A DNA stretch of 64,000 nt. It comes from Alloascoidea africana. Taxonomy: Eukaryota; Ascomycota; Alloascoideomycetes; Alloascoideales; Alloascoideaceae. A program made the translations under genes and the position numbers. Shown piece after piece: positions 63,701-64,000 of this stretch. The DNA lies in assembly GCA_030581615.1 (NCBI GenBank), contig JAKTTT010000001.1:682001-746000 (forward strand), given 5' to 3'. Position 1 is the stretch's first letter. Every line of letters starts with the position of its first letter. The notes below the pieces were generated by a model that was not told the origin of the DNA, did not search any database, and was given only the letters and a program-made list of their open reading frames with translations.

Positions 63701-64000
63701 TTTTTTGTTCTGCTCTCTTACCCTTTTGTCAAAAGTACGGGTTTCCCGGCTCCTGAATCGGGATTTCTCCAAACAAGCAAAAAAACCGAAACACTTCAAA
63801 AATTATGTATCCTGTAATAAATCGGAGAAATAGAAGCTTGGGACATTCGAAATTCGATGCAAAGATATCTAATCTGCTGCGAGACCAGTATAGATTAATA
63901 CTCCAGATTTTACACACCTTTTTTTTTTTTAATGGTTGTGTTATGAGAATCGCCTCGGGAATTTTCTTTGCCTTTGCTTATGTTTATGCTCTTCTCCAGC
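60726..64000. other. Long upstream region of the CENP-B-like gene, to window end
   Basis: About 3.3 kb with no gene recognised. The first 900 bp are GC-richer, with a polypurine array (listed separately), a CT-rich run (61139-61166) ending in CACGTG at 61166-61171, and GCA/TGCA-rich sequence at about 61040-61120. Further right: GAGT units at 61923-61945, GAGCT units near 62130-62150, TTTTCCC units at 62319-62345, GATCGATCGATCGATCG at about 63064 and an ATTCAA hexamer run at 63472-63490. The far right may be the flank of a gene outside the window. Confidence 0.5.
60912..60953. repeat. Hexanucleotide AAAAAG polypurine array
   Basis: About seven units of AAAAAG, about 190 bp upstream of the CENP-B-like gene's ATG. 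Long polypurine runs of this kind exclude nucleosomes and often mark yeast promoters. Confidence 0.9.

Noticed and set aside
1-64000. CRISPR array, bacterial operon features, rRNA genes or intact tRNA genes
   Set aside because: The window is eukaryotic nuclear DNA; no regularly spaced repeats, rRNA-like blocks or full-length tRNA structures were found by reading.

Overview
This is a 64 kb nuclear window from an ascomycete yeast, very probably a budding yeast (Saccharomycotina) outside the best-known genera. Reasons: fungal-only families (KRE2/KTR mannosyltransferase, KCS1, RCO1, sulfur-type bZIP), compact genes with few introns, introns of roughly 50-150 nt with GTAAGT/GTGAGT/GTATGT donors and CTAAC, CTGAC or CTAAT branch sites, and a xanthine dehydrogenase gene that Saccharomyces lacks. 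CTG falls at conserved Leu positions (for example in [12 protein letters not shown] of CCT2 and LILLNNRDE of the TANGO2 homologue), so CTG is read as Leu and the CUG-Ser clades are unlikely. The exact genus cannot be read from the sequence.

Layout: an NCS1 (Fur-type) permease (-, 0.7-2.4 kb) and a 3.3 kb gap; a divergent pair, an RCO1-like double-PHD protein (-, four exons) and NUP192 (+, two exons). In the 3'-to-3' gap after NUP192 lies a broken Ty1/copia-type fossil (14.3-17.9 kb, minus strand) with an inverted second copy of its integrase tail, followed by a 254-bp foldback repeat. Next come an unrecognised acidic nuclear-looking protein (-) divergent from xanthine dehydrogenase (+, two exons), an RGS-domain protein (+, 27.4 kb) behind a GC-rich promoter, a sulfur-type bZIP factor (-, 32 kb), the GPI inositol deacylase BST1 (+), CCT2 (-, intron directly after the ATG) divergent from PMS1 (+, four exons), a flavodoxin-like YCP4/PST2 protein (-), KCS1 (+, two exons), a freshly inserted 5'-truncated LINE with a 14-bp target-site duplication (49.57-50.31 kb), a KTR mannosyltransferase (+), a TANGO2 homologue (-, two exons), and a pogo/Fot1-derived CENP-B-like gene (-, 58.8-60.7 kb) with large gaps on both sides.

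Most genes are ordinary housekeeping genes with no operon-like logic. BST1 and the KTR enzyme both act on the secretory/GPI and cell-wall route. XDH and the NCS1 permease may both serve nitrogen salvage but are 19 kb apart. Genes for regulators (RGS, bZIP, CENP-B-like) have unusually long, repeat-rich upstream regions, while housekeeping pairs share 250-400 bp divergent promoters.

The most notable item is the CENP-B-like gene. It keeps a full-length Fot1-type DD35D transposase frame, has Asn in place of the second catalytic Asp, and carries about 250 residues of Ser/Asn/Gly-rich sequence inside its DNA-binding part: a good candidate for a transposase turned into a host DNA-binding protein. 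Spliced models were assembled by eye and checked for reading phase; no database search was possible.
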